From: Chionoecetes opilio
Taxonomy: Eukaryota > Arthropoda > Malacostraca > Decapoda > Majidae
Assembly (NCBI GenBank): GCA_016584305.1
Contig: JACEEZ010019773.1
Coordinates: 121,001 to 185,000, forward strand
Direction of reading: 5' to 3'
Length of the DNA stretch: 64,000 nt
Part shown: one piece after another, positions 54,276 to 64,000 of the stretch
How the letters are laid out: the number at the start of each line of letters is the position of its first letter
How positions within the stretch are numbered: the first letter of the stretch is position 1
Made by a program: the position numbers and the translations under genes
The notes under the pieces: generated by a model
The model's database searches: none
The model's input: only the letters and a program-made list of their open reading frames with translations
Told to the model about the DNA's origin: nothing

Positions 54276-55877
54276 ATCTTGATATACAGTTGTACTGTAT
54301 GATGTAATCCCAAAACACGTAAAATAGGTGGCAAATTAAAGCAAAGGTCGGGTACCAGCTCGTAGGCTGCGCCGTGTTTTTGTCGTCCAAGCACCGTCTT
54401 GGATTATGAATCCCAATCCAATAACACTTGCTGAAATGTGTGTTATACTACTTTGTGATATTGTTTGCAATGTTTTGCATTGATTACACGGGAACAAAAT
54501 TTTGTTGAGTTAGGTCTGACACTTGTTATTAAGTAATTTTTGGGTGCTGAATCCAAAACTGATCTCAGTTTTTCTCTATCACGTCAAGTTTTTGAACTGT
54601 AGGATTTTCGTTTTCTTAAAAAATATGAAAAATACTGTACATAACAGTAACAGTGCTTATTTTATAAAAAGTTGCATATGTTAACATACAATGAAAAAGG
54701 AAAGAAATAGGCATGAATAGAATGTTTATTTAACATTATCATGTTTTTAGAAAGGATAAGGCTATAATTGTGTGCAGGTTATGGTAAAAATTTACGTTTG
54801 TAGCTTTGTCTGGAGTGTTCAACTTGAGGACCATCGCGTTTGATGCTCCAACAATAGTCAGCCATCATATGCACATCCCATCTACCCTGGTAACGTTCTT
54901 CCATAACCTTCAAATCTTGGTGAAATCGTTCACCTTGCTCGTCCGTCGCTAGCAGCACCAAGATTTTCCGGAAAGTTGGCAAGATGGCTATGCAAAAAAT
55001 GTACTTTAATACTCATGTTGCAACCAAGTGCTTTGTAGCTCTCCAATAGTTTCTGAACAATTTCTGTGTAATTACTTGCACGTGTATTTCCAAGAAAGTT
55101 CTTGACGACGTCTTTGAATGATAGCCAAGCATTCTTTTCAAGGTCTGACATAGTACCGTTGAAATGTTCATCTTTGATGAGCTGTCGAATTTGTGAACCA
55201 TCAAACACACCGGCCTTGATTTTTTCAATTGACAGTCCAGGAAATGCCAAGATGATGTACTTCAAACAGTCGCCATCAGTTGACAATGCTTTTACAAATT
55301 GTTTCATGAGACCTAGTTTTATGTGCAGAGGTGGGAATATTATTTTCTTCCTGTCAACAAGTGGCTCATGTACAATGTTAGGATCTCCAGGTTTAAGATC
55401 AGATCTCGGAGGCCAATTCGTCTGAACCCAATGCTTCTCTCGAGCTCTGCTATCCCATACAGAGAAAGCAAGGGATACTTTGTGTATCCACGTTGTTGAC
55501 CAAGAAGGAAGGACACCATTTTAAGGTCAACACAGATGATCCAATTGTGTTTTGTCATATTGCAATAACTCAATGACTCTCTTTACATCTCCATATTCTT
55601 CACGAAGACAGACCGAATGCCCAATAGGGACTGCGCCAAACAAATTGCCATTGTGTAGAAGGACACACTTCAAGCTCCGCTTTGAGCTATCAATAAACAA
55701 TCGCCATTCATTTGGATTGTAGATTGAAAGCCCTAATTCCTTCAGTAAACCAGGAATGTTATGGCAAAACACAAAACCGCTGGCACTTCGAAAGTACTGC
55801 AGAAATGTACTTTCTCTGGTATGATACCTTCACTCCTTGTTCAAGTATGTTTTTCTCGTTCAGTCTTGATGCTAGTA

Positions 55878-55963
55878 CACACAAACCTCGATTTCCCGGA
55901 CCTCGATTTCCCGGATATCGGATTTGCCGGACAAAATATGAGGTCCGGGGATATGTCAATCTT

Positions 55964-56018
<55 letters not shown>

Positions 56019-56615
56019 AATTTTTACGTTGAAATACCTGGTCCTGTCCGTAATTGACCAATGTCGGCGGTCCGAGCGTCTCCGTCACCCCTGGTCAGTG
56101 TCCGCGCCTCCGCCAGGTGGCAGCAGCTCAGCGGTCGTATTGTTTACATTTGGGCACACAACATTCACGTTCACCTGCACGCCTCCGTCTCACCTGACTC
56201 CACTGCCCTGGTGCAGGAACGTCTTTGAGACTATGAACTTTCTGCTGCCTCCGCCAGTGGCAGCATGCTCAGACGTCGTATTGTTTACATAGGGAACGAC
56301 ACTCAGTCACTCAACAGCCTCCGTTAGTCCTGACCCCACTGCCCTGGTGCAGGAACGTCTTTGAGACTATTGAAAACATTTCTGCCATCTCCCGCCATGT
56401 GGCGCATGCTCAGCGAGTAAAAGTCCCGGGGGGTATGATTCTTGGCGTTACCGGACAGTAAATATAGAGTAGGATAAACGTCAGGGGTGGGTAATGGCAT
56501 CGGACTTTGTTTTTTTTTGTTTTTTTTTTTTTTTTTTTAAACTTGCGATCCCGGACTTTTGCGGTTCCCGGACCAGTGCTCCCCCCTATTAGTCCGGGAA
56601 ATCGAGGTTTGTGTG
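55878..56615. mobile_element. Tigger-like MITE, family P1 copy 4
   Basis: TA-flanked (55876-55877, 56616-56617), ends CACACAAACCTCGATTTCCC and complement. It sits in the element Z gene. It carries two degraded LINE D fragments and a T run (55969-56014). Confidence 0.85.
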
Positions 56616-56750
56616 TATTTCTGAAGCTTTTTTGGATAAGCCCAAATCACGTGCTAAATCATTCAACTCGTGCTGATCAAATCCCCTACGAACTGAATCC
56701 TCGTGAATGTCAAAATCTGCATCATTAGTCCAGTCAATCTAGCTGATTTT

Positions 56751-59700
56751 TTGGCAGAACCTCAAACAAATTGCTAACAAAGGTTTTTAACTTGGATATT
56801 GGGCATGAATAACCTCTCTTAAGTATAAAAAAAAGTTTACCAAAATTAACCTTGCCGAAAGGGGTCAACGGCCGCCATCTGTAAAATCCAACGGGGAAGA
56901 TCTCCGACCCGCCGCCACAAACGGTTTTTTCCTCCTCTTATCCATAATAATTAAGCTAGGTCAATAATTTTTTTACACCAAATGCATGACTATGTACTGC
57001 CATTACCATACAATTTTCATCAAAATTGGTACAGTAGTTTTTGTGCAAAAAAATTAAAACCGATAAAGGGGTCAACGGCCGCCATCATTTGGCAAGCACT
57101 CTAACCAGCTTTATTTCCTTTAATCCTCATCTCTGTATTTCCTTTAATATTTTCTCCACTTTCTGTCCACTCTCTTTTTCTTATATTTCTGCTGTGAAAT
57201 AGTCTTTCAGACTAAACAGCGTCAACTTCATTACTCACTCATTATTTTTGGCATGATTACTGAACATACACAGGGATGCCAGGCAAACTAATATGACACA
57301 ACCAGCAATGACAGTGTTTGAATCCGCAGTTCATACATTTAATTTAAGAGGCCAACAATAGGTGGAATTTTTTTCTCTTTTGTCCAAATTGGACCTTAAA
57401 ATAAAAAATTAATTATTTAAATATAGCTATGATGTAGCTATAATTTGACTTTGGCATTAGAATATCTTGGGAATTCCCTAGTCCTGGTATACCACGTGGC
57501 TTTGGTCACGTGGTTTTGGCACGTGGCGTGGTCGTTTACAATGCAAGAACTAGCAGGCATTCGTTATGGCACTAGTGACCAGCACCAGGAGGCTACTTCA
57601 GCAAGAAAAGAGCGAGATGTGAGGGATACATGGAAGCTCGTTGCGTTTCTCCAGACATATGACCCTTTCACGGAAGATCCGTCCATTCACAGCATTTCAA
57701 GTGGAGTAACTGGAGACAAAAAGGTGAATGTGGACAAAGCAAACTCCATAGGAGAGACAATCAGAGCTTCAATGGTTGGAAAAAATGTCCACGAGTACAC
57801 TTTTAAAAGAAAGGATCAGGCAATTACACTTGGGTCAAAAGTTTCGCTCAGCAAAGATGAAGCAGTTGAGACTGATCCACAACTCCTATTCCAGAGACTG
57901 TGTGTGCTATCTACCAATGAACCCTCAACTCAGCAGCAGCAAGAACATTTCCAGTATGAGCTTTGTGGTTACCCACCTGCACTTTTTAATTCTTTCGGAC
58001 TGCCGCGAGAGGCAAAGAAACCGGCTTTGGCAGACGCAATATGGGAACTGACTTCCCCTGTACAATCAGGTCCACAGTCTTCAGATCCACAGTATCTCTT
58101 AGATGGTGGAGCACTACTTCAACGCCTCCCATGGCAAAAAGGTCACACATTTGATGAGATCTGTGCCCGATACCGCAGATATGTCACAACTAGATATGGA
58201 AAAGCATGCATTGTCTTTGATGGATATGAAAGTGGTCCATCCATTAAAGACGCGACTCACCGACGCCGAGCAGGGGGCTCTGTTGGTGTTAAGGTGTTAC
58301 TGACCCCTAAAATGGTGTTCAAATTAAAAAGGATGTTTTCCTAGCTAATCAAGAAAACAAACAATTGTTCATCACTTGCTGGGAAAGAGTTTGGAGGAAG
58401 CAGGTTGTAAAGTAGTCCATGCATCTGGAGACGCTGACGTATTGATTGTGAAGACTGCTCTAGAACTGGCACAGACAGGAGAAACCATTTTGATAGCAGA
58501 TGACACTGACCTATTGGTCCTTCTATGTTATCATGCCAATAGAGATGACGCAATATCTACTTCACGCCACAACCAAAGGCTAGTGCAAAAAGTGTGAAAG
58601 TCTGGAACATCAAAGAGATGAGGAAATCTTTGGGAGATGTGGTTTGTTCCAACATTCTTTTCATCCATGCACTACTGGGTTTTTGATTGTACATCCAGTG
58701 TTCATGGAATTGGGAAGGCAGCGTCCCTTCGAAAGGTGATGAACAATAGAAACTTCCTCAAACTGGCAGAAGTGTTTGGCAAGGATAGCAGTTCAGAAGA
58801 GGTTATTGAAGCTGGGGAGAAGGCTTTAGTGTGCCTGTACAATGGTAATGATGGGGAAAACATCAATCATCTCCGACTGAGGTGCTTTAAGGAAAAGGTT
58901 GTAAAAAGCTCAAAGTATGTTGAGGCCAAATCATTGCCACCAACAAGAGCAGCTACGAAATTCCACAGCCTTCGAGTTTACTTCCAAATTCAGGAATGGA
59001 AAGGTTGAAACCAGCTAAAACCTGACGAGTGGGGATGGAAACTTTCAGATGGTAAATTACAACCAATCATGACTGACTTGCCAGCTGGTCCTGTAAATTT
59101 GTTGGCTATAATTAGGTGTAACTGTACTTCAGGGTGTAGTACAGCAAGATGCAGTTGCAGGAAACATAGCATTCACTGTTCAAACTTGTGTGGTGATTGC
59201 AAAGGCCTCCACTGCACCAACTCACCACAGCCAGATCTTGATGATGATGAAATTACCTGTGACTAGTTCTTGACAAGAAATGTTCTTTGGTCCGTTCATG
59301 AACTTGTTCTGTGGTGGTTATGCAAGAGCCTTGCCCCAGCATTCGACCAACTGACCATTCCATTATTGTAAGTTGTACTTATTTTGGACCTATTTTTTTA
59401 TGAAATGTCAGGAATTAATGTGAAAATTGTTGCCTTGAAAAAGGCTACTTAGTCTTATTTGTATAAGAAATAAAAAAAAGCATGAAAACAATGGCAGGGG
59501 CTAGTCATTTTCTGGTGTTAGTTTATTGTTAAGCATATAGCTACCTATCATTACAATTTAAAACACCAAGAAAATGTCAAGCTGGCTTGGGGTGGGCCCT
59601 GTGTGGGTTTTCATGCAAAAAATATTTTTTTATTTCTAATTTATCGGTTTTAATTTTTTTGCACAAAAACTACTGTACCAATTTTGATGAAAATTGTATG

Positions 59701-59956
59701 GTAATGGCAGTACATAGTCATGCATTTGGTGTAAAAAAATTATTGACCTAGCTTAATTATTATGGATAAGAGGAGGAAAAAACCGTTTGTGGCGGCGGGT
59801 CGGAGATCTTCCCCGTTGGATTTTACAGATGGCGGCCGTTGACCCCTTTCGGCAAGGTTAATTCTGGTAAACTTTTTTTTATCCGAAAGAGAGGTTATTC
59901 ATGCCCAATATCCAAGTTAAAAACCTTTGTTAGCAATTTGTTTGAGGTTCAGCCAC
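56751..59956 (+). mobile_element. Element X2: long-inverted-repeat element encoding an XPG/PIN-like, Cys-cluster protein
   Basis: Arms 56752-57067 and 59642-59955 are inverted copies, nearly identical for over 300 bp, including GGTCAACGGCCGCCATCTGT. Outer ends are TTGGCAGAACCTC and the inverse of GTGGCTGAACCTC. A possible 5-bp target duplication is ATTTT (56746-56750, 59957-59961). It interrupts the element Z gene. Its single gene is on the plus strand. Confidence 0.75.
57541..59266 (+). pseudogene. X2 protein: XPG/PIN-like nuclease fold and CXC-like Cys cluster
   Basis: The first frame (57541-58344) has TWKLVAFLQTYDPFTEDPSI, YLLDGGALLQRLPW and CIVFDGYESGPSIKDATHRR. After a frameshift near 58345: GDADVLIVKTALELA and ILIADDTDLLVLLCYHA. 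After another near 58597: HALLGF then DCTSSVHGIGKAASLRK. Tail: CNCTSGCSTARCSCRKHSIH then CSNLCGDCKGLHC. Asp residues in DGGAL, FDGY, GDAD, DDTD and FDCT fit the acidic set of PIN/XPG nucleases, and HGIGKAA fits the helix-hairpin segment. Each block aligns with X1 (VLDGPAVV, WDAYIPKS, VDTDVVAI, GCDTVSAF, C-rich tail). The longer N-terminal domain of X1 is absent. Function not established. Confidence 0.65.
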
Positions 59957-60540
59957 ATTTTGACTAGACTACATTGCTGTCACTGCGTTCTTCAACATCA
60001 CTCAGATCTTCTAGAGGAGGTAGTTGTTCGAAAACTGGCACTGGAATTTCAGCTGAATGAGGCATTGGTCTTATAGCTGACGGTAGATTAGGATATTCTA
60101 TTTTACTTTTATTTTTCTTGTTAAATCCTCATGTTTTCACTAAACAAAAGTAACAGTCTGTGGAATGATCTTTTTGCTCTCGCCAAACCATGGGGATACC
60201 AAATGCCAACTTTTCACGTGTTCCTTTGGTCCACATCCGTAATCTCTCGACACACTGCTTGCACACTTTGTGAGGGGCCCATAGCTTGTCTTGATCACCG
60301 AGTTTCACTTTAAAATATGCGAAATATGCTTGTTTGACAAATACGCTGATGCTTGCCCTCTGACTTGGAATGGTGAAACTACCACATATATAGCAGAAGG
60401 AGTCGGGGTTGTTTAGGCATTTACGACGAGACGTAGCAGGAGCAGACATGATCTGAAACAAAAGAAATATATACCTATGTAAATAAAACACTAAGCTGGA
60501 ATAGTTACAAGCTTTGAAAACAAAAAAAACCAGCATAAAA

Positions 60541-60829
60541 CGAAATAGAAATTACAATGGTATGTTGTTACAAGGTTAAGAGAAAAGCCATAACAAATCC
60601 TCCTAATTCCTACTATCCTAGCTTTCTGTTTGCAGATATTGATAGTACTGACCTATTGGGAGCTGCACACAACTCTCACCGCACTGTCTCAATTGTAACT
60701 GCACAAACAAGTTGCCACATAGCTCTCGATGAGTCAAATCGTAATCAGCTGGCAAGTTTTACTACAGCTCACAAGTGGAATTTTGCTTATCTGGAGGGTA
60801 AGCTGTGGAGGAAAAACTTGACGTGCTAG
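60541..60829 (+). other. Unassigned open frame near the element Z right arm
   Basis: Ninety codons, including LLGAAHNSHRTVSIVTAQTS and FTTAHKWNFAYLEGKLWRKN. No family recognised. It overlaps the start of the right arm and may be incidental. Confidence 0.25.
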
Positions 60830-61135
60830 AAAAAAACTGACTACAGATTTGGAATCAGCATGCCAATTTTAGTCTAAATAAGCTCAAAAATCTTACTCAA
60901 CAATTTTTTATTTTCAAATTGTTCCCCAGTGTTATTATTTCGGCTCCTACCAAGCTTGTTGTGTTTTTGAAGCAGAAACCAATCCTTTTTCAATTTCGAC
61001 AAAAAACGGAATTCGTATCCAAGACGGTGCTGGGACGACATAAACACGGCTCAGCTGACAGCCTACACGCTGCTTCCTGACCTTTGCTTTACTTTGCCAC
61101 CTATTTTACGTGTTTTGGGATTACATCATACAGTA

Positions 61136-61918
61136 CAGGGAGGTCCCGTTATACGAGCATTCGGTATACGAGAATCCGATGATACGAGATGTGTAAATTA
61201 GGGTCTATTTTCAATATACTAGATCGAAAATCCAATGATACGACATTCAAATTGGGGTGAGTAAAATTATCAAGTTCAAAATGCGCGCCCTACCACTGGA
61301 CAAAAGGGGGATTTGGTTGACCCCAGTGAGGTCACCCCTAGCAAGCCGTGACCTGAAGGGTAATTAAGCATATGGCGCGGCCTGCCATTTAGGGGTAATT
61401 AGCAGGTGTGTGGCCCCAACCTTGGGACCGCAGTCAGGTCACCCCTAGCAAGGCGTGACCTGAAGGGTAATTAAGCATATGGCGCGGCCTGACCTTTAGG
61501 GGTAATTAGCAGGTGTGCGGCCCCAACCTTGGGACCGCTACACTACCTTCTCTTGTATCACGCGGCGTCCCCTACATTACAACGTCTTTTTTGCTTGTTA
61601 TGCATGTTTTATGTTTAATTAATGTGCAGTTATGTTATTTTGTGTGCTATTTCTCTTTCAGAATGCTTTTTCTACAGAGTAGGTAGTACAGTGTGGGTAA
61701 TATAGACGCTGTGTGTTTGTTGTGTTTGCTATAGTTTATTTTAGCTTGTAAAACATGTCTTTTTTTTTTTTTTTTTTTTTTTTTCTCTTTTTTTTTATTG
61801 ATGGGGTCCTGGAACCAAACCTATATTTTACCATTAGTTATGTGTTTCGTTATACGAGATTTCGCTTTACGAGTATGCCAGATGGAACCTAACTGCTCGT
61901 ATCTTCGGGACCTCCCTG
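61136..61918. mobile_element. Tigger-like MITE, family P3 copy 3
   Basis: Ends CAGGGAGGTCCCGTTATACG and GGGACCTCCCTG, TA on both sides (61134-61135, 61919-61920). Same internal 120-bp tandem duplication as copy 2, inverted. Inserted in the 5' UTR of the right P2 half. Confidence 0.9.
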
Positions 61919-62189
61919 TACTGTATTTCAAGATGTCAGCTCCATCACGCAAGGGTGTCTCCAGCAGGAAGGGAATGAAATTGAAGAGCCTGAGCCTGCA
62001 GGAAAAGATCAGAAGGACAAAAACACGCCTTTATGCGACTGAGGATATGCCGAGTGTAAGCAAAGAGATGCAGTTATAACTCTGCAATATGCCGAGATAC
62101 ATTATTTTTTGCTGACTTTCTGTTTACATGTTCACACAAGAGGTTGTGAGGGCATAATATGCCGAGTGAAAACCATGAGATGCAGCTTT

Positions 62190-62538
62190 GGGGAGGCGGT
62201 AGCAGAGTGATTAGCGTCACCGGGTGGCGTTCTCGAAGACCCGAGTTCGATCCCGAGTGAGACCCATAAATCCACTTGAAATCTTTCTGCACCGTCGAGT
62301 GGCCTAAGAACACCCACATGCCCTGTCCATTAACTCTACCTTCGACTGTGAGTGCATGGGAGGACACAGGGGGGCGGCATGAGCCTCTAATCACAGGCGT
62401 CGCTATAACAATCCTGCCTGCGCCACCACGGGCGAGGGCCAACCATCACAGCCCTCGAGTGAGCCTCCAGGGCCTACCATCCCACCCCTGGAGCTCTCTG
62501 CCTACACACGCTATAGGCATAGGTGTAACAAAAAAAAA
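62190..62538 (+). mobile_element. tRNA-derived SINE, family S3
   Basis: Head GGGGAGGCGGTAGCAGAGTG, A-box-like AGCAGAGTGATTAGCG, B box GAGTTCGATCC, then a body of about 270 bp and an A-rich tail. Head resembles a class II (long variable arm) tRNA. Inserted in the right P2 half. Confidence 0.85.
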
Positions 62539-62721
62539 CCTTTGTCTTTGCCATGCCGAGTTATATCAAATTCCGAGTTATACAGTGCCGAGTTATAAGG
62601 GTTTTACTGTACCTATGCTCACTTAGCCTAGAATAAAGAAATAAATTGTTCTTAAGACATTTCACTACACTGTATGGGACAATGTATCTCGGGATACATT
62701 ATACGTAATCCTGGCATTATA

Positions 62722-63452
62722 CCTCATTTTCCCGGATGTCGGATTTGCCGGTCAAAATCCGGGGTCCGGGGATATGTCAGAGTCCCGGACAAATGCCTGG
62801 TCCAGTCCGTAAATCGACAAAGTTGTCCGGCAGTCCGAGCGTCTCCTGTCACCCTTGGTCAGTGTCCGCGCCTCCCGCCAGGTGGCAGCATGCTCAGCGG
62901 TCGTATTGTTTACATTTGGGCACAAGAAACTCACGGTTCACCTGCACCGCCTCCGTCAGTCCCCTGAGCCCCCACTGCCACTGGTGCAGGAACGTCTCTT
63001 GAGACTATTGAACACTTTCTGCTGCAGTGTCCGCGCTTCCACTACCACCGTAAAGTGCTACGCTCTCAACTCCTCACCCTGAACGTCTCCACCTGTGACC
63101 TGCCCACCCTGCTGGCGGCAGCTGGCGTCTACCCCTCCCGGCAACACGCTGTCATCCGCCTCACCTGTGCCTTCCTGAGGAAAACAAGTCAACTACAGTG
63201 CCTGTAATAGCATCATAGGACATCACCAGGGCTCATAGTGTTTCCCAAGGGATCCTCAAAGCCCTAAAGCAACAAAGTGACGTAAAAGTCCGAGGCGGGG
63301 TAGTTGATTTTGTCTGTTGCCGAACAGTAAATACTAGAGTACGATAAACGTCCGGAGGTGGGTAATGGCCTCGGACTGTTGCGATTCCCGGACGTTTGCG
63401 GTTCCCGGACCAGTGCTCCCCCCTATTGGTCCGGGAAAACGAGGGTTGTGTG
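62722..63452. mobile_element. Tigger-like MITE, family P1 copy 5, at a sequence breakpoint
   Basis: Left end is truncated (CCTCATTTTCCCGGATGTCG after TA). Right end is intact (GAAAACGAGGGTTGTGTG, TA 63453-63454). Left flank is the segmental duplication; right flank is repeat R. The flanks do not rejoin. Carries a plus-strand LINE D 3' end (62860-63270). Confidence 0.8.
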
Positions 63453-63469
63453 TACACTGTACCCTGAAA

Positions 63470-63740
63470 ATGCCCCGAGCCCCTGTCCACCCAGCAGTGA
63501 ATGGGTACCGGGTGTTAGCCGGGGGTTTGTGACCCGCCTCCCGGGGTGGTGGCTTCGGCTTACACTAGAGGAGAGGAGAAGGAGGAGGAAGAGGAGATGA
63601 GAGGACCTAGTACGAAGCGATTCTTGATCTTGATATTACAGGTGGCCTATTCTTCATAGGCCAGGCCTTTGAAACGGCTGCTCCTGTAAAGAAAAACACA
63701 AACAAAAGGAAAAAAACAAAACAGAACTACATACAAGCTA
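63470..63740. repeat. Dispersed repeat R, uninterrupted copy
   Basis: Same as 33755-33889 plus 36169-36320, without P1 between. Ends in A-rich AAAACACAAACAAAAGG, suggesting a retroposed (SINE-like) unit. Confidence 0.75.
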
Positions 63741-64000
63741 TGCTAAGCCTAATATAATAAATACTATACTAAGCGGTAGAGGTCACAAGAAGAAGAAACA
63801 TACCGAGAAAAAATTGGTAGATTTTACGAGAAAATTGTTTATTTGGATTTGTTTTTTCTTAGAAATTTCTTTCCAAAATCAGAGTTAGTCTTCCAAGATG
63901 CAAAGTCTTATAAGTTATAAGGGTATGCGATGTATTAGAGAGGCATGTCTGGCAACCTGTAGTTCGTACAAGTCTAGCGTCGGCTGCTCCAAGATGTAAA
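63741..64000. other. Window end, MITE-like repeat
   Basis: 63790-63910 (GGTAGATTTTACGAGAAAAT, GAAATTTCTTTCCAAAATCA, TCTTCCAAGATGCAAAGTCT) is an inverted relative of 20940-21010 and 32185-32240. No gene. Confidence 0.55.

Larger units (their letters stand above)
54779..60449 (-). pseudogene. Element Z protein: C-x2-C zinc fingers and a conserved repeat-associated core
   Basis: Minus strand. Starts at 60449 just after TTTGTTTCAG (acceptor-like). N-terminal zinc region: SFCYICGSF, LWAPHKVCKQCVERLRMWTK, PMVWREQKDH and DCYFCLVKT. An in-frame TGA follows, then IEYPNLPSAIRPMPHSAEIP (to 59962). After X2: DWTNDADFDIHEDSVRRGFD, LNDLARDLGLSKKASE (56735-56625). After P1 copy 4: WRLFIDSSKRSLKCVLLHNG, LKMVSFLLGQQRGYTKYP, KLGLMKQFVKALS, GERFHQDLKVMEERYQGRWD and MMADYCW, ending at 54779. 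Several frameshifts. I recognise it as a widespread, unnamed arthropod repeat-associated protein but cannot assign a function. Position between inverted arms suggests transposon-encoded. Confidence 0.6.
54402..61013 (-). mobile_element. Element Z: inverted-arm element with zinc-finger protein gene
   Basis: Arms of about 200 bp (54402-54595, 60805-61013) are inverted: AAAAACTTGACGTG...TAGA near 60813 and its complement near 54585, and GGATTATGAATCC/GGATACGAATTCC at the ends. Because the flanks are also inverted P2 copies, a target duplication cannot be defined. The interior is one minus-strand gene opened by P1 copy 4 and element X2. Confidence 0.55.
53951..62609. mobile_element. Composite Tigger: inverted P2 half-copies flanking cargo, with empty site
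   Basis: Outer ends CAGTAAAAGCCTTATAACTC (53951) and GGGTTTTACTG (62609), TA at 53949-53950 and 62610-62611. The empty site at 45909-45910 reads ACCACTGTACCTATG. The left P2 part (53951-54402) and right P2 part (61013-62609) are inverted relative to each other, and both contain the HTH start. Between them lies element Z. P3 copy 3 and SINE S3 are inserted in the right part. Confidence 0.8.
47597..62721. repeat. Segmental duplication, second copy, split by five insertions
   Basis: Same sequence as 44650-46024 in six pieces. Each gap is exactly one mobile element plus its target duplication (TA, TA, TTAA, TTAA, TA). The right end coincides with P1 copy 5 at 62722, beyond which similarity stops. 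Confidence 0.9.

Noticed and set aside
62190..62260. Possible tRNA gene (A and B boxes)
   Set aside because: It is the head of a dispersed SINE (also at 40056-40398 and 36512-36840) and lacks a proper acceptor stem pairing.

Overview
This is eukaryotic nuclear DNA, most likely from an arthropod and probably a decapod crustacean. Reasons: a TTAGG-containing array (the arthropod telomere motif), very dense microsatellites, tRNA-derived SINEs, and non-LTR (jockey-like, RTE-like) and Tigger/pogo, hAT, mariner and TTAA-type elements of the sort that fill decapod genomes. The species is an inference. There is no operon-style gene organisation. Almost all open frames belong to broken mobile elements. 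Only two loci look host-derived: one TatD-type nuclease exon (42264-42433) and a short ribosomal-protein-L23/beta-tubulin chimera (46850-47275, minus).

Layout. 1-6320: a Ty3/Gypsy-like LTR element (RT, RNase H, integrase, 3' LTR). It is split by a hAT element (550-3988, 8-bp target duplication), which is itself split by a second inverted-repeat element (751-3130, also an 8-bp duplication). 7612-18172: LINE A, a jockey-like non-LTR element, opened by a TTAA-type element (9281-12545) that carries LINE B, then by an RTE-like LINE C (13347-15861), then by a SINE (17309-17491). 18660-19370: a Tigger-like MITE (family P1). 20161-26640: a second LINE A copy, opened by two further DNA elements. 26991-31938: element X1, with arms of about 650 bp around a gene for an XPG/PIN-like nuclease with a cysteine-cluster tail. 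32329-37583: stacked MITEs and SINEs. 39450-42199: a Tigger element containing a second Tigger (P2). 42264: the TatD exon.

44650-62721 is the most informative part. A sequence of about 1.4 kb exists twice. The first copy (44650-46024) is clean. The second (47597-62721) has five insertions, so the first copy supplies the empty site for each. The insertions are a Tigger MITE, a near-complete mariner, two TTAA elements, and an 8.7-kb composite whose two ends are inverted half-copies of Tigger family P2. The composite carries element Z (a zinc-finger protein gene between its own inverted arms). Element Z in turn contains another P1 MITE and element X2, a second long-inverted-repeat element encoding the same XPG/PIN-like plus cysteine-cluster architecture as X1 but with different arms. 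The L23/tubulin chimera lies between the two duplicate copies.

The best candidates for undescribed biology are (i) the X1/X2 elements, (ii) the composite Tigger with cargo, (iii) the L23-tubulin chimera, and (iv) the P1 MITEs that repeatedly carry the 3' coding end of another LINE (LINE D). All similarity statements come from reading the sequence; no database search was run.
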